Source of the DNA: Caulobacter sp.
GTDB taxonomy: Bacteria; Pseudomonadota; Alphaproteobacteria; Caulobacterales; Caulobacteraceae
DNA length: 64,000 nt
Assembly: GCA_028291265.1 (NCBI GenBank)
Contig: JAQGIK010000143.1
Coordinates: 62,001-126,000, forward strand
Reading direction: 5' to 3'
The first letter of the stretch is position 1, and each line of letters opens with the position of its first letter. Position numbers and translations under genes: made by a program. A model generated the notes under the pieces. The model was not told where the DNA came from. It did not search any database and saw only the letters and a program-made list of their open reading frames with translations. Positions 16,606 through 25,515 of the stretch are shown in pieces.

Positions 16606-17064
16606 TCAGGTTTTGGCGAGCCGACCGGGCACGGCGTGCGATCCCGGGGCGGCCCAGTCGATGCGGGAGCGGCGATGGGCGATGCGCCAGCGTCCGTCCT
16701 CCTTGCGGTAGGTGTCGGTGTAGACCCCGGCGTGATCGGGCCCGATGTCGGTGACGACCAGGAAATAGCTGCGGCCCCTGGCCGTCCCGTCCGCCTCGAA
16801 GGTGACTAGCGACGAGGACAGGTGGTGGCGCATGAAGCTGATCTTGCGGCCGGCGGCGGCGTGGCGGTCGCCGGTGCGGTTCGACAGCACGTCGACGATG
16901 CCTGCCGGCCCTTCGGCGCTGAAGCTTCCCGAGCCCCCCTCCAGCACGCCGTCGCTCGCGAAAACCGAGGCCAGGCCGGCCAGGTTCCCCCGGTCGCCCT
17001 CGCTGTTGTAGGTGGCCAGCAGCAGACGGATTTCCTCGCGGGCCAGCATCTCGTCTACGGTCAT
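16606..17064 (-). CDS. NTF2-like / SnoaL-like small protein
   Basis: 152 aa. The cone-shaped NTF2 fold is indicated by EEIRLLLATYNSEGDRGNLA, then LASVFASDGVLEGGSG, and the terminal strands YTDTYRKEDGRWRIAHRRSR. Proteins of this type include ketosteroid isomerases, scytalone dehydratase and polyketide cyclases. No catalytic pair can be fixed by eye, although His and Asp residues in RHHLSSS could face the pocket. The start overlaps the nitrilase stop by 4 bp (ATGA), so the two are translationally coupled. Confidence 0.82.
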   Translation of the reverse strand: MTVDEMLAREEIRLLLATYNSEGDRGNLAGLASVFASDGVLEGGSGSFSAEGPAGIVDVLSNRTGDRHAAAGRKISFMRHHLSSSLVTFEADGTARGRSYFLVVTDIGPDHAGVYTDTYRKEDGRWRIAHRRSRIDWAAPGSHAVPGRLAKT

Positions 17065-17903
17065 GTGGCGGGTTCCTGTTCGTGGGGCGTCAGCGCCCAG
17101 GCGGGAATGGCAGCGCGGGCCTTGGCCACGGCGGCGAGATCGAGGTCGGCGACCAGCACGGCGGGCTCGTCATCCTGCGCGGCGGCCAGCACCTCGCCCC
17201 AGGGATCGACGATCAACGAGCATCCCCAGGTCTTGCGGCCGCCTTCATGTTCGCCGCCCTGGGCTGGCGCGAGGATGAAGGCGCCGGTCTCGATGGCGCG
17301 GGCGCGGACCAGGATTTCCCAATGCGGTCGGCCGGTGGCGCGGGTAAAGGCGGCCGGCACGGTGATGATCTGGGCGCCGGCCTGGGCCATGCGGCGATAG
17401 AGATAGGGAAAACGGACGTCGTAGCAGACGCTCAGACCCAGCCGGGCGAGCGGCGTTTCCACGACGGTGGGGGCCGCTCCGGGCGCGAAGGTCGCCGATT
17501 CCCGGATTTGGCGGCCGTCCGGCAGGTCGATGTCGAACATGTGCATCTTGTCGTAGGTGGCCGCGACCGCGCCGCGATCATCGAGCAGGATAGAGCGGTT
17601 GGTCAGCCGGTCGGCGTCCGAGCGAACGACGATGGAGCCCAGCAGAAGCCAGATCTCCAATTCGGCGGCCAGGGCGGCGGCGGCGGCCAGAACCGGATCG
17701 TCCTGCTGAGGGACCGCCAAGGCGCGCAGCCGGTCAGGGTCGGGATCGGCGCTGTTGCTGAACTCTGGGGTGGCGATCAGGCGCGCGCCGTCTGCCGCCG
17801 CGGTTCGCACCAAGCCTTCAAGGTGGGAGAAGGCCGCCTTCGGGTCGGCCGGCGTGCGCAGCTGCAAGGCGGCGACGCGGAGGCTGTGGTCGCCGCCGCT
17901 CAC
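17061..17903 (-). CDS. Carbon-nitrogen hydrolase (nitrilase superfamily, omega-amidase/Nit type)
   Basis: 280 aa. The Glu-Lys-Cys catalytic triad is visible: Glu in IATPEFSNSA, Lys in YDKMHMFDIDLPDG, Cys in LSVCYDVRFPYLYR. The segment after it, GRPHWEILVRARAIETGAFI, is the usual Nit1/Nit2-like continuation. Likely reaction: hydrolysis of an amide such as an omega-keto-acid monoamide or deaminated glutathione. The start is GTG 17903, which overlaps the TGA of the MFS gene (GTGA); this is the only start that does not read into the MFS frame. Four-gene operon with a transporter in front suggests an imported amide, but it may be housekeeping. Confidence 0.88.
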   Translation of the reverse strand: MSGGDHSLRVAALQLRTPADPKAAFSHLEGLVRTAAADGARLIATPEFSNSADPDPDRLRALAVPQQDDPVLAAAAALAAELEIWLLLGSIVVRSDADRLTNRSILLDDRGAVAATYDKMHMFDIDLPDGRQIRESATFAPGAAPTVVETPLARLGLSVCYDVRFPYLYRRMAQAGAQIITVPAAFTRATGRPHWEILVRARAIETGAFILAPAQGGEHEGGRKTWGCSLIVDPWGEVLAAAQDDEPAVLVADLDLAAVAKARAAIPAWALTPHEQEPAT

Positions 17904-19255
17904 ACCGCATCTCCCGCCGCCTGGGCCATGACCGGAATTTCGTCGGCCTGCCGCTTGCGGGCGTGGACCAGGTCCCTGGTGATCGACAGGGCGGCGAAGA
18001 CGTAGTGAACCGCCGCCCACAGCTTCAGGCTGGCGAGAATGAGCAGCGACCATTGCAGCGAGGCGGGGCCGAGGCTGGGCTTGAGCAAATCGCTGATGCC
18101 GCCGGCCAGCAGCGGGCCCAGCGACTGTCCGACGCCGTTGAGCAGGAACAGGTAGAGGGCCACCGACATGGCCCGCATGCGCGGGCCAGCGAGGGCCTGC
18201 AAGGCCGGATAGACCGGGCCGGCATAGATCATGTTGGCGATCTGCGGCACGAACAGCAGGATCAGGAACCACATGTAGTTGGGGGCGAACCAGGCGGCGA
18301 TCTGCAGGGGTCCGGCGATGGCCACCACAGCGGTCACGAACCACAGGCCGGCTTTTTCCCCGCGCCCGCGCAGTCGGTCGGCGACCACGCCGCCGGCCAG
18401 GGCTCCGATCAGGCCGCCGATGCCGAGCAGCAGGCCATAGCTGATCCCGGTCTGGGTGGTGCTGAGGCCATAGGTGCGCATGATGAAGGCCGGACCGAAG
18501 CTCTGGATCGCGGTGCCGGCCAGACTGTTGATCATCCCGGCCATGGCCAGGTGAAAGAAGGCCGGGCGGGCGAATAGCACCTTGGCGGCCGTCCAGATCC
18601 CGACCTTGGGCTGGTCCTTGCGCGCCTCGCTGCGGACAGGCTCCTTGATGGTGAAGGCGAACAGCAGGCCGATGATCAGTCCGGGCGCGCCGATGACGAT
18701 CATCGCCATTCGCCAGTCGAACAGGTCAGCGATCACCCCGCCGGCGGCCAGGCCGATCAGGATGCCGATCGGGGCCCCGGCCATGAACAGGGCGGCGGCC
18801 GTGGACCGCTGCCGTTCGGGGAAGGTGTCCGACAGCATCGAGTGGGCGGCCGGCATGCAGCCAGATTCCCCGACGGCGACTCCTGCCCGAGCGAAGGCCA
18901 GGTGCCAGAAGTTCTGGGCGAAACCGCCCAGCGAGGTCAGGGCGCTCCAGGCGAGGATGGACCAGGTCATCACCCATTTGCGGCTGAAGCGGTCCGCCAG
19001 CCTGGCGACCGGGATGGCCGAGGTCGAATAAACCAGGGTGAACATCAGGCCGGTAATCAGGCCGATCTGGGTGTCGCTGAGGTGCAGGTCCTTGCGGATC
19101 GGCTCGACGAGGATGAACGGCAGTTTGCGGTCCATCAGGCACAGCACGTAGGCGAGCGTCAGGATGCTCAGCGTGTACCACTGGCGCGCGCCGACCTTGA
19201 CCTCTGGGGCGCCTGGATCGACGGAGGAAGCGGCGGATACTGGGGGAGCGGCCAT
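17900..19255 (-). CDS. MFS transporter, spinster-like
   Basis: 451 aa with about 12 hydrophobic helices. The first helix region LAYVLCLMDRKLPFILVEPI and RLADRFSRKWVM in loop 2-3 are the marks of the same MFS branch as two other transporters in this window (19309 and 59591). The extracellular loop DLHLSDTQIG is also shared. The frame starts at a TTG at 19291, but the ATG at 19255 (MAAPPVSAASS) is more usual; neither has a strong ribosome site. It is first in the MFS, nitrilase, NTF2-like, MerR operon. Substrate unknown; this branch often carries lipids or organic acids. Confidence 0.87.
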   Translation of the reverse strand: MAAPPVSAASSVDPGAPEVKVGARQWYTLSILTLAYVLCLMDRKLPFILVEPIRKDLHLSDTQIGLITGLMFTLVYSTSAIPVARLADRFSRKWVMTWSILAWSALTSLGGFAQNFWHLAFARAGVAVGESGCMPAAHSMLSDTFPERQRSTAAALFMAGAPIGILIGLAAGGVIADLFDWRMAMIVIGAPGLIIGLLFAFTIKEPVRSEARKDQPKVGIWTAAKVLFARPAFFHLAMAGMINSLAGTAIQSFGPAFIMRTYGLSTTQTGISYGLLLGIGGLIGALAGGVVADRLRGRGEKAGLWFVTAVVAIAGPLQIAAWFAPNYMWFLILLFVPQIANMIYAGPVYPALQALAGPRMRAMSVALYLFLLNGVGQSLGPLLAGGISDLLKPSLGPASLQWSLLILASLKLWAAVHYVFAALSITRDLVHARKRQADEIPVMAQAAGDAV

Positions 19256-19308
19256 AGGGTCAGCTAAGGCTTCAAAGCCGGATCGGGCCAAGCCCTGAGC
19301 GCAAGGCT

Positions 19309-20676
19309 TCAGGACTGTTCCTCCTCAAACGGCGGCGCAGCCGGCAGCGTGGCCGCCGCCTGGACCTCCATTTCGTCAAGCACCTTGCGCAGCGGGCCGA
19401 GGCTCATGCGCAAGAAGACGAAGGCCAGCGGAATGGTCACGCCCATCACCAGCAGCGAGGAGCCGACCTTGGCCTCGTCCTTGAACACATGGTCGGTCAG
19501 GAAGCCCGTGATCACCGGCCCGGATGAGGCGACGATATTGGTGAAAAACAGGAAGAAGGCGGTGGTCTGGGCCCGGAACTGGTTGGGTGCGATGATCTGC
19601 GAGGTCAGGGCGATGTAGTAGCTGTAAGGCAGGGTGATCAGCTGCAGCACCGCATACATCAGCATGAAGGCGATGACGTTGTGGGCCAGGAAGGCCCCGA
19701 ACACGAAGGGGACCGAGGCCAACAGCAGCCAGGTGTAGAAGCGCAGCGCCCCGTCCTTGACGCCGCGGGTCGCCAGCCAGTCGATGATGCCACCCTTGAA
19801 GACGAACAAGACCGCGGCCACCGCATTCAGCATGGCCATGATCGGTCCGTACTCGGTAGGCCCCCAGCCGAAGGTGCGGGTGATGTAGCTGGGGGTCCAG
19901 CTGTGCATGGCGGCGGTGTAGATGCCGGTCAGGCTGAAACCGAGAATGGTCAGCAGGAACAGTTTCCAGCGCGGCCGGGCGTAGGCCGCCAGTTCCGCCA
20001 AACCGTGAACCTTGCCAGTGATGCTGATCTGCTGTTTGCGCGGCGGCTCGGAGAAAGTGAAGACCAGGGAGGCGAGGATCAGCCCGGGAGCGCCGGTCAG
20101 CAGGAAGACCAGCTGCCAGGGCTTAAGGTCACCGAGCAGCGGCATCGACAGGGTGCCGACGGTGGCGGCCGCGCCGATGGCCACGGCGCCGATGGTGAAG
20201 GCCGCGGCCTGGCCCATCTTCACCCCGGCCTGGTAGACGGCGATGGCGGTGGCGAGGCGCTTGCGCGGGAAGCTGTCGGTCATCAGGGAATAGGCGGCGG
20301 GGGAGAGGGAAGCCTCGCCGATGCCAATGCTGGTGCGGGCCAGGAACAGGGTGTGGAAGCTGCGACCCAGCCCGGTGAAGATCGCCGCCACCGACCACAG
20401 CATCACGCCGCCGAAGATCACCCAGCGGCGCGGATAGCGGTCCGCCAGCCAGGCCAGGGGAATACCGAACACGGCATAGGAGATGGCGAAGGCCGGACCC
20501 AGGATCAGGCTCATCTCCACATCGGAGAACTTCAGGTCCGCCTTGATGGGCTCGACCAGCATCGTGAGCATGTAGCGGTCGACGAAGGACAGAATGACCA
20601 GCAGGGTCAGGACGGTCAGCATCCACCAGGCGTGAACGCTGGTCTTCTCGTCGGCCGGGGCCGCGGCGGCATCCAT
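19309..20676 (-). CDS. MFS transporter, spinster-like (second copy)
   Basis: 455 aa, about 12 helices. The N-terminal part LVILSFVDRYMLTMLVEPIKADLKFSDVEMSLILG closely matches the transporter at 59591 (shown there as VDRYSMTMMVEPIKAHL), and both continue AFAISYAVFGIPLAWLADRY-like. Good ribosome site (CCAGGAGCG) before ATG 20676. It lies 53 bp upstream of the other MFS gene on the same strand and is divergent from a ligase gene, sharing a 247-bp promoter region with it. Probably inner-membrane uptake of the acid that the ligase activates; this is inferred from position. Confidence 0.88.
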   Translation of the reverse strand: MDAAAAPADEKTSVHAWWMLTVLTLLVILSFVDRYMLTMLVEPIKADLKFSDVEMSLILGPAFAISYAVFGIPLAWLADRYPRRWVIFGGVMLWSVAAIFTGLGRSFHTLFLARTSIGIGEASLSPAAYSLMTDSFPRKRLATAIAVYQAGVKMGQAAAFTIGAVAIGAAATVGTLSMPLLGDLKPWQLVFLLTGAPGLILASLVFTFSEPPRKQQISITGKVHGLAELAAYARPRWKLFLLTILGFSLTGIYTAAMHSWTPSYITRTFGWGPTEYGPIMAMLNAVAAVLFVFKGGIIDWLATRGVKDGALRFYTWLLLASVPFVFGAFLAHNVIAFMLMYAVLQLITLPYSYYIALTSQIIAPNQFRAQTTAFFLFFTNIVASSGPVITGFLTDHVFKDEAKVGSSLLVMGVTIPLAFVFLRMSLGPLRKVLDEMEVQAAATLPAAPPFEEEQS

Positions 20677-20772
20677 GAGGCGCTCCTGGGTGGTCTTCCC
20701 TGGCCCGGATTCGATGCCCGCGCCCGTCTTGGCCCGGTCGCCCGGGAAGGATCGACGTTAGGCGCCGGCCCC

Positions 20773-20829
20773 GCGCGCCAACCAATGCGATTTGCGCAGG
20801 ACAAAGGGCGGACTGTCCTGAATGCATTC
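20773..20829. promoter_or_regulatory. Candidate operators in the divergent MFS / ligase promoter region
   Basis: Three dyads lie within 60 bp: the half-site GCGCGCCAA at 20773-20781, followed after 10 bases by TTGCGCA (compare the perfect site at 47842-47871); AGGACA-N10-TGTCCT at 20798-20819; and the palindrome GAATGCATTC at 20820-20829. They sit about 100 bp before the ligase GTG and 100 bp before the MFS ATG. Confidence 0.4.
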
Positions 20830-20923
20830 GGGAGCCGGGGGAATGAATGCTCGCCTTATCGCCTTGGCGGGCCGGCGTCGGGCGGCCCTAGGGTTGCGCC
20901 AACAAACCAGTGGGGAGAGCCGC

Positions 20924-22432
20924 GTGAGCCTGAAGGACCATCTGCGCCAGGTTTCGGAGATCGACGGCGGCGCCGTCGAGATCTATTTCGGCGACACGAC
21001 CTACAGCTGGGCCCAGTTGCGCCGCACCGCCGACGCCATGAACGGGCTGCTGGACGCCGCCGGCGTTCCGGCCGGGGCCCCGGTCGGCTGGATCGCCCGC
21101 AACCATCCGGCCATGGCCGCCGCCGCGCTGGGCATCCTGCTGGGCGGGCGCAGCATCTCGCCGCTCAACCCGCTGCAGCCGGCCGCCCGGCTGAGCGCCG
21201 AGATCGGCAAGCTGAAGTTCGGCGCCGTCGTCGGGGTCGAGGCCGACTGGCCGCAGATTGTGGTGGCGGGGGCGAAGGAAGCTGGGTCGGTCGGCCTGTT
21301 GGTCAGCCTGGAAGCCGAACCCGCCGCCCTGGTGGCGGGGCTGGAGCGGCCCGGAGCGGGTCCGTTCCGCGAGGTGGGCGCCAACGTCGTGATGGAGCGG
21401 ATGAGCAGCGGCACCACCGGCGATCCCAAACGCATCCCGGTGACCGAGGACGTCTTCGAGACCAGCATGGAGATGGCCAAGCGATCGGACAAGGCGCCGA
21501 CCGGCCCGGACATCAGCCTTAAGAAATCCCCAGGGGTGCAGGTCGGGCCGTTCGGCCATGCGGCCGGCATCTTCCATCTGGTGATGTGCCTCCACCACGG
21601 CCGTCCCATCGTGCTGTTCGAAAAGTTCGACGCCCGCCACTGGGCCGATGTGGTGGAACGGTTCGGCATCAAGGCCGGCTCCCTGGTGCCGTCGATGATC
21701 AACATGATGCTGGAAGCCGACCCGCCGAAGGAGAAGCTGAAGTCGCTGCTCTGCGTGCGATCCGGCACCGCGCCGCTGGACCCCGCCGCCAAGGCCGAGT
21801 TCGAGCGGCGCTACGACATCCCTGTGCTGACCGAATACGGGGCTTCGGAATTTATGGGCGGGGTCGCCGGCTGGACGCTGGGCGACCATCAGAAGTACGC
21901 CAAGGCCAAGCCGACCGCGGCGGGCCGGCTGCGTCCGGACGTCCAGGCCAGGATCATCGACGGCGAGACCGGCGAGGACCTCGCCCTCGGTGCGACCGGG
22001 GTATTGGTCCTCAAGTCGGACCGCTGGAGTCCGGACTGGATCCGCACCACCGATCTCGCGTCGCTGGACGCCGACGGCTTCATCTACATCCATGGCCGGG
22101 CCGACGAGGCCATCATTCGCGGCGGCTTCAAGATTCTGCCGGAGAAGGTGGCCGAGGTGCTGCGTATGCACCCCGGCGTGCGCGACGCCAGCGTCCTGGC
22201 CATCAAGGATGCGCGGCTGGGCCAGGCCCCGATCGCGGTGGTCGAGCACTTCCCCGGCGCCCCCCGGCCGACCGTGGAAGAGCTTCAGGCGCTCGTCCGG
22301 GAAAATATGCCCGCCTACAACGTGCCGGTCGCCATCGAGATCGTCGATGAACTGCCCCGCACGCCGTCGCTGAAGGTGGCGCGTCCGGCGGTGCGCGAGC
22401 GGTTCTCCGACAAATACGCCTTCGCCGTCTAG
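20924..22432 (+). CDS. AMP-forming acyl-CoA ligase (ANL superfamily), short-type copy A
   Basis: 502 aa. The P-loop MSSGTTGDPKRIPVT is near residue 160, the hinge/A8 motif TTDLASLDADGFIYIHGRAD near residue 376, and RGGFKILPEKVAEVL follows it. The A10 lysine lies in PRTPSLKVARP (about residue 483), where most family members have Gly before the Lys; here it is Leu. It activates a carboxylic acid with ATP to an acyl adenylate and then the CoA thioester. GTG 20924 is chosen because GGGGAGAG precedes it and the protein then begins VSLKDHLRQV; the upstream in-frame ATG has no ribosome site. Two paralogues lie at 39076 and 45329. It ends in CTAG shared with a LysR gene. Confidence 0.87.
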   Translation: MSLKDHLRQVSEIDGGAVEIYFGDTTYSWAQLRRTADAMNGLLDAAGVPAGAPVGWIARNHPAMAAAALGILLGGRSISPLNPLQPAARLSAEIGKLKFGAVVGVEADWPQIVVAGAKEAGSVGLLVSLEAEPAALVAGLERPGAGPFREVGANVVMERMSSGTTGDPKRIPVTEDVFETSMEMAKRSDKAPTGPDISLKKSPGVQVGPFGHAAGIFHLVMCLHHGRPIVLFEKFDARHWADVVERFGIKAGSLVPSMINMMLEADPPKEKLKSLLCVRSGTAPLDPAAKAEFERRYDIPVLTEYGASEFMGGVAGWTLGDHQKYAKAKPTAAGRLRPDVQARIIDGETGEDLALGATGVLVLKSDRWSPDWIRTTDLASLDADGFIYIHGRADEAIIRGGFKILPEKVAEVLRMHPGVRDASVLAIKDARLGQAPIAVVEHFPGAPRPTVEELQALVRENMPAYNVPVAIEIVDELPRTPSLKVARPAVRERFSDKYAFAV

Positions 22433-23325
22433 GCGGCGCGGCGCAGATGCTTCACCGTCGACCAGAACCTGCGGACCAGTTCGCGGTTGTCGCCCCGATT
22501 GCGGTAGGCCCACATCTCCGAGACCACCGGGCAGTCGTCGATGGCCAGCCGCACGTAGTCGGGCGCCGCGCCCTGCTCGATGGCGCCGCCCCGGTAGCTG
22601 AGCATGAAGAACCGCTCGTGCGCGGCGTAGTAGGGCATCGCCACCCGGCCTTCGACCACGGGGCGCGGGACCATGCCGACATCGATGAACGGCACATACA
22701 GCGTGTCGAACGCCTTGGGGTTCACTGTCCGCATGGTGGTGGAGAGGGTGCAGCCCGCCAGGTCCTTCATCCTCAGGCTGGGCCGGGCGGCCAGAGGATG
22801 CTCCCGCGGGACCAGCATGCCGGGCGTGCTGACGTGCATCAGCACCCGTTCGAAGTCTTCGCCGCCATCGCAGACCGGGCCAATGACCACTTCCAGATTG
22901 CGGCGGGACAGGTCCGACAGCAGTCCGGGGGTCTGGGCGCTGATCACATCGATCTGCGCGGCCGGGTTCTTCTTCTCGAAGAAGGCCAGCACGTCGTGCC
23001 GGGCCTGGACCCAGAAGGAGGTCGGCGAGATGCCGACCCGGATCTGCTGGCTGCGCTCACGGAGCAGCGCCCGGGCGATGGAGCGGGTGCGGTCGGCGAC
23101 GTCGGCCAGCTCCAGCGCCTGGGTCAGGAAGGCGGCGCCCTCGACGGTGAGCTCAACCTTGCGGGTGGTCCGCTGCAGCAGGAGGAAGCCGAGCTGTTCC
23201 TCCAGCTGGCGAATCTGGCGGGACAGCCAGGGCTGGTCGACCTGCAGCCGCCGCGCGGCGCGGGTGAAGGATCGCTCCTCGGCCACCACCGAAAACCGGA
23301 TGATCCGCTCCAGATCGAGCGCCAT
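22429..23325 (-). CDS. LysR family transcriptional regulator (WLS subgroup, copy 1)
   Basis: 298 aa. The winged helix-turn-helix spans residues 1 to 65 (FSVVAEERSFTRAARRLQ, then QPWLSRQIRQLEEQLG), followed by the coiled linker and the periplasmic-binding-like effector domain. The recognition helix carries Trp in QPWLS where most LysR proteins have Ala or Ser; four of the five LysR proteins in the window share this. Start ATG 23325 with GGGAGG. It is divergent from a crotonase gene and convergent with ligase A, so those are its likely targets. The effector is probably a pathway acid or CoA ester. Confidence 0.92.
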   Translation of the reverse strand: MALDLERIIRFSVVAEERSFTRAARRLQVDQPWLSRQIRQLEEQLGFLLLQRTTRKVELTVEGAAFLTQALELADVADRTRSIARALLRERSQQIRVGISPTSFWVQARHDVLAFFEKKNPAAQIDVISAQTPGLLSDLSRRNLEVVIGPVCDGGEDFERVLMHVSTPGMLVPREHPLAARPSLRMKDLAGCTLSTTMRTVNPKAFDTLYVPFIDVGMVPRPVVEGRVAMPYYAAHERFFMLSYRGGAIEQGAAPDYVRLAIDDCPVVSEMWAYRNRGDNRELVRRFWSTVKHLRRAA

Positions 23326-23363
23326 GTCGTTCCTCCCGGCCCCGTCGCCGCTTCGCGGTCTTC

Positions 23364-23387
23364 AGGTTCACTCAGGGGGCCGAACCT
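23364..23387. promoter_or_regulatory. Dyad AGGTTC-N12-GAACCT between LysR and crotonase genes
   Basis: AGGTTC at 23364-23369 and GAACCT at 23382-23387 form a 6-bp-armed dyad in the 110-bp region between divergent genes. The size and position fit a LysR binding site. Related words GAACC-T-GGTTC (27711-27721) and GGTT-C-AACC (25465-25473) occur upstream of the nearby TonB receptor and CoA-transferase. Confidence 0.4.
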
Positions 23388-23435
23388 AGAGCCGCGCCGG
23401 CGCGAGGGCGAATACGGCAGCGGAAGGGACTTAGG

Positions 23436-24230
23436 ATGACGCGACCTGACGCCGAGGAAGAACTGCTGGTCGAAACGCGGGACCGCGTCCGGTTGCTGAC
23501 CCTCAATCGGCCGCACCGCGCCAACGCCCTGTCGCCGACCCTCAGCCGCCGCATCGCCGAGGCTTTCGTCGAAGCCGAACGCGACCCGCAGGTGCGGGTG
23601 ATCGTGGTCACCGGCGCCGGCCGCCGGGCCTTCTGCGGCGGGCTGGACATGAAGGCGCGGGGCGAGGCCGACGCCGCGGGCAAGGCGATGCCCTCCCCCA
23701 CCCGTGGCCTGCGCCGCCTGACCAGCGAGGTGGTGCTGGAGACCTGGAAGCCGACGATCGCGGCCTTGAACGGCGCGGCGATGGGCGGCGGCCTGGAGCT
23801 GGCCCTGGCCTGTGACCTGCGGGTGGCCTCGACCGAGGCGATCCTGGCGCTGCCGGAAGCGACACGGGGAATGGGCGCGCAGTTCGGCACCGTGCTGCTG
23901 CCCCGGCTGGCGCCGACGGCGGTGGCCTTCGAGATGCTCTACCTGGGCCAGCCCATCACCGCCGCGCGGGCCTATGAGGTTGGCCTCGTCAATCGCCTGG
24001 CCGAGCCGGACGCTCTGCTGGCGGCCGCCCTGGACATCGCCCACGCCATCGCCGCCAACGCGCCGGTGACCCTGCGGCGGATGAAGGAGACCGTCGTCAA
24101 ATCCAGCGGCCTGCCGCTGTCCACCGCCCTGCGGCTCAACGAGGGTCTCAGCCCCTATGAGTCGGAGGACAGGCAGGAGGGTGTGCGCGCCTTCCTCGAG
24201 AAGCGCCCGCCCGAGTGGAAGGGCCGCTAG
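23436..24230 (+). CDS. Crotonase family enoyl-CoA hydratase
   Basis: 264 aa. Both catalytic glutamates of a true enoyl-CoA hydratase can be placed: the first in AMGGGLELALACDLRV (about residue 114), the second in LALPEATRGMGAQFG. The C terminus EGVRAFLEKRPPEWKGR is standard. It hydrates a 2-enoyl-CoA to a 3-hydroxyacyl-CoA. Ribosome site TTAGGA directly before ATG 23436. It is alone on this strand, divergent from LysR copy 1 and convergent with the CaiB-type CoA-transferase after a 4-bp gap. Confidence 0.9.
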   Translation: MTRPDAEEELLVETRDRVRLLTLNRPHRANALSPTLSRRIAEAFVEAERDPQVRVIVVTGAGRRAFCGGLDMKARGEADAAGKAMPSPTRGLRRLTSEVVLETWKPTIAALNGAAMGGGLELALACDLRVASTEAILALPEATRGMGAQFGTVLLPRLAPTAVAFEMLYLGQPITAARAYEVGLVNRLAEPDALLAAALDIAHAIAANAPVTLRRMKETVVKSSGLPLSTALRLNEGLSPYESEDRQEGVRAFLEKRPPEWKGR

Positions 24231-24234
24231 CCGG

Positions 24235-25461
24235 TCAGATAGCCCCGACTGTGCGGAGGTGGTCGATCTCCGCATCGGTTAGCCCCAGTCGTTCGCGCAG
24301 GACCTCCTCGGTGTGCTGACCCAGGGTCGGCGGCGGCCGGTAGTCTTCGATCGGCGTGGCCGAGAGACCGATGGGGTTGGCGACCATCGACAGGGGGCCG
24401 AGGGTCGGATGCTCGACCTCACGACGCAGCCGGCGGTGTTTGACCTGATCGTCGCCGAAGACCTGTTTGAGATTGTACAGCGGGCTGCACATCACCCCGG
24501 CCTGGCTGAGGCGTTCGAACCAGTGGGCGACGGTGTTGGTCATGAACAGCGGCGCCAGGATCTCGGTAAGGGCCTTCTTGTTCCTCACCCGGTCGCCGCG
24601 CTGACGAAAACGGGGATCGTCGAACAGGTCCGGCACGCCGAGGATGGCGCACAGCCTTTCGAACCGCGGATCGGCGCCGGCCGCGACGTGCAGCTCACCG
24701 TCCGAACAGCTGAACATCTGGGATGGGACAGAGCCCTGGGTGCCCGAACCGATCCGCTGGGGCGTGGCCCCGGTGACCAGGTATTCCATGGCCCGGTGGG
24801 ACATGGCCGCCACCGCCGAGTCCAGCAGGGCGATATCGACATGCTGCCCGGTCCCGCCCTTGACCTCCCGGTTGCGTAGGGAGGCGAGGATGCCGATGGC
24901 CGCATAGAGGCCGGTGATGATGTCGATGATCACCAGCCCGACCTTCTGGGCCGGGCCGTCCGGTTCGCCGGTGACGCTCATCAGACCGCTCATCGCCTGG
25001 AACACGCCGTCGACGCCGGGCAGGCGAGCGTAGGGGCCTGTCTGGCCGAAGCCGGTGATCGAGCAGTAGATGATCTCCGGCGCGGCGGCCGTGACGCCGG
25101 CATAGTCCAGGCCGTAGCGGACAAGGTCGCCGACCTTGAAGTTCTCCATGAAGATGTCGCTGGTCCGGGCCAGGGCGAGGATCAGGTCGCGGCCCTCGGG
25201 CTTGGTGAAATCGACGGTGATCGACTTCTTGCCGCGGTTGGCGGCCAGGAAATAGACGCTCTCGTTGGTCAGTTCGCCGGTCTTGTCGAACACCTCGGGC
25301 GGCCGGTAGTGGCGCATCTCGTCGCCCCTGACGGGGCGCTCGATCTTGACGACCTCGGCCCCGAGGTCCGCCAGCATCTGGGTGGCGAAAGGCGCGGCCA
25401 TGACGCGGCCCATGTCCAGGACCTTGATCCCGGACAGGGGTCCGCCTTGATTACTGTGCAT
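24235..25461 (-). CDS. CaiB/BaiF family (class III) CoA-transferase
   Basis: 408 aa. The start SGIKVLDMGRVMAAPFATQMLADLGAEVVKIE is the classic class III N terminus. The catalytic Asp is in VGLVIIDIITGLYAAIG (about residue 168). The C-terminal domain contains the usual SRAGV-like segment (LSQAGVMCSPLYNL). These enzymes transfer CoA between organic acids, often from succinyl-CoA or another pathway thioester, and are frequent in bile-acid, carnitine and aromatic acid pathways. It lies 55 bp downstream of the TonB receptor gene on the same strand, separated by a hairpin. It offers a second, ATP-free way to activate a substrate. Confidence 0.9.
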   Translation of the reverse strand: MHSNQGGPLSGIKVLDMGRVMAAPFATQMLADLGAEVVKIERPVRGDEMRHYRPPEVFDKTGELTNESVYFLAANRGKKSITVDFTKPEGRDLILALARTSDIFMENFKVGDLVRYGLDYAGVTAAAPEIIYCSITGFGQTGPYARLPGVDGVFQAMSGLMSVTGEPDGPAQKVGLVIIDIITGLYAAIGILASLRNREVKGGTGQHVDIALLDSAVAAMSHRAMEYLVTGATPQRIGSGTQGSVPSQMFSCSDGELHVAAGADPRFERLCAILGVPDLFDDPRFRQRGDRVRNKKALTEILAPLFMTNTVAHWFERLSQAGVMCSPLYNLKQVFGDDQVKHRRLRREVEHPTLGPLSMVANPIGLSATPIEDYRPPPTLGQHTEEVLRERLGLTDAEIDHLRTVGAI

Positions 25462-25480
25462 GTTGGTTCAACCTGTCAGC

Positions 25481-25502
25481 AGGGCGGCGGAGAGGCCGCC
25501 CT
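25481..25502 (-). terminator. GC-rich hairpin after the TonB receptor gene
   Basis: AGGGCGGC-GGAGAG-GCCGCCCT, a perfect 8-bp stem in the gap between the receptor stop and the CoA-transferase start. There is no T-run after it on the minus strand, so it may only reduce read-through or protect the upstream mRNA. Confidence 0.5.
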
Positions 25503-25515
25503 GCGCCTGAGACGT

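Noticed and set aside
17904-18344. Extension of the nitrilase frame into the MFS gene
   Set aside because: The extra residues are Arg/Gly-rich shadow sequence, and GTG 17903 overlaps the MFS stop codon as expected for coupling.
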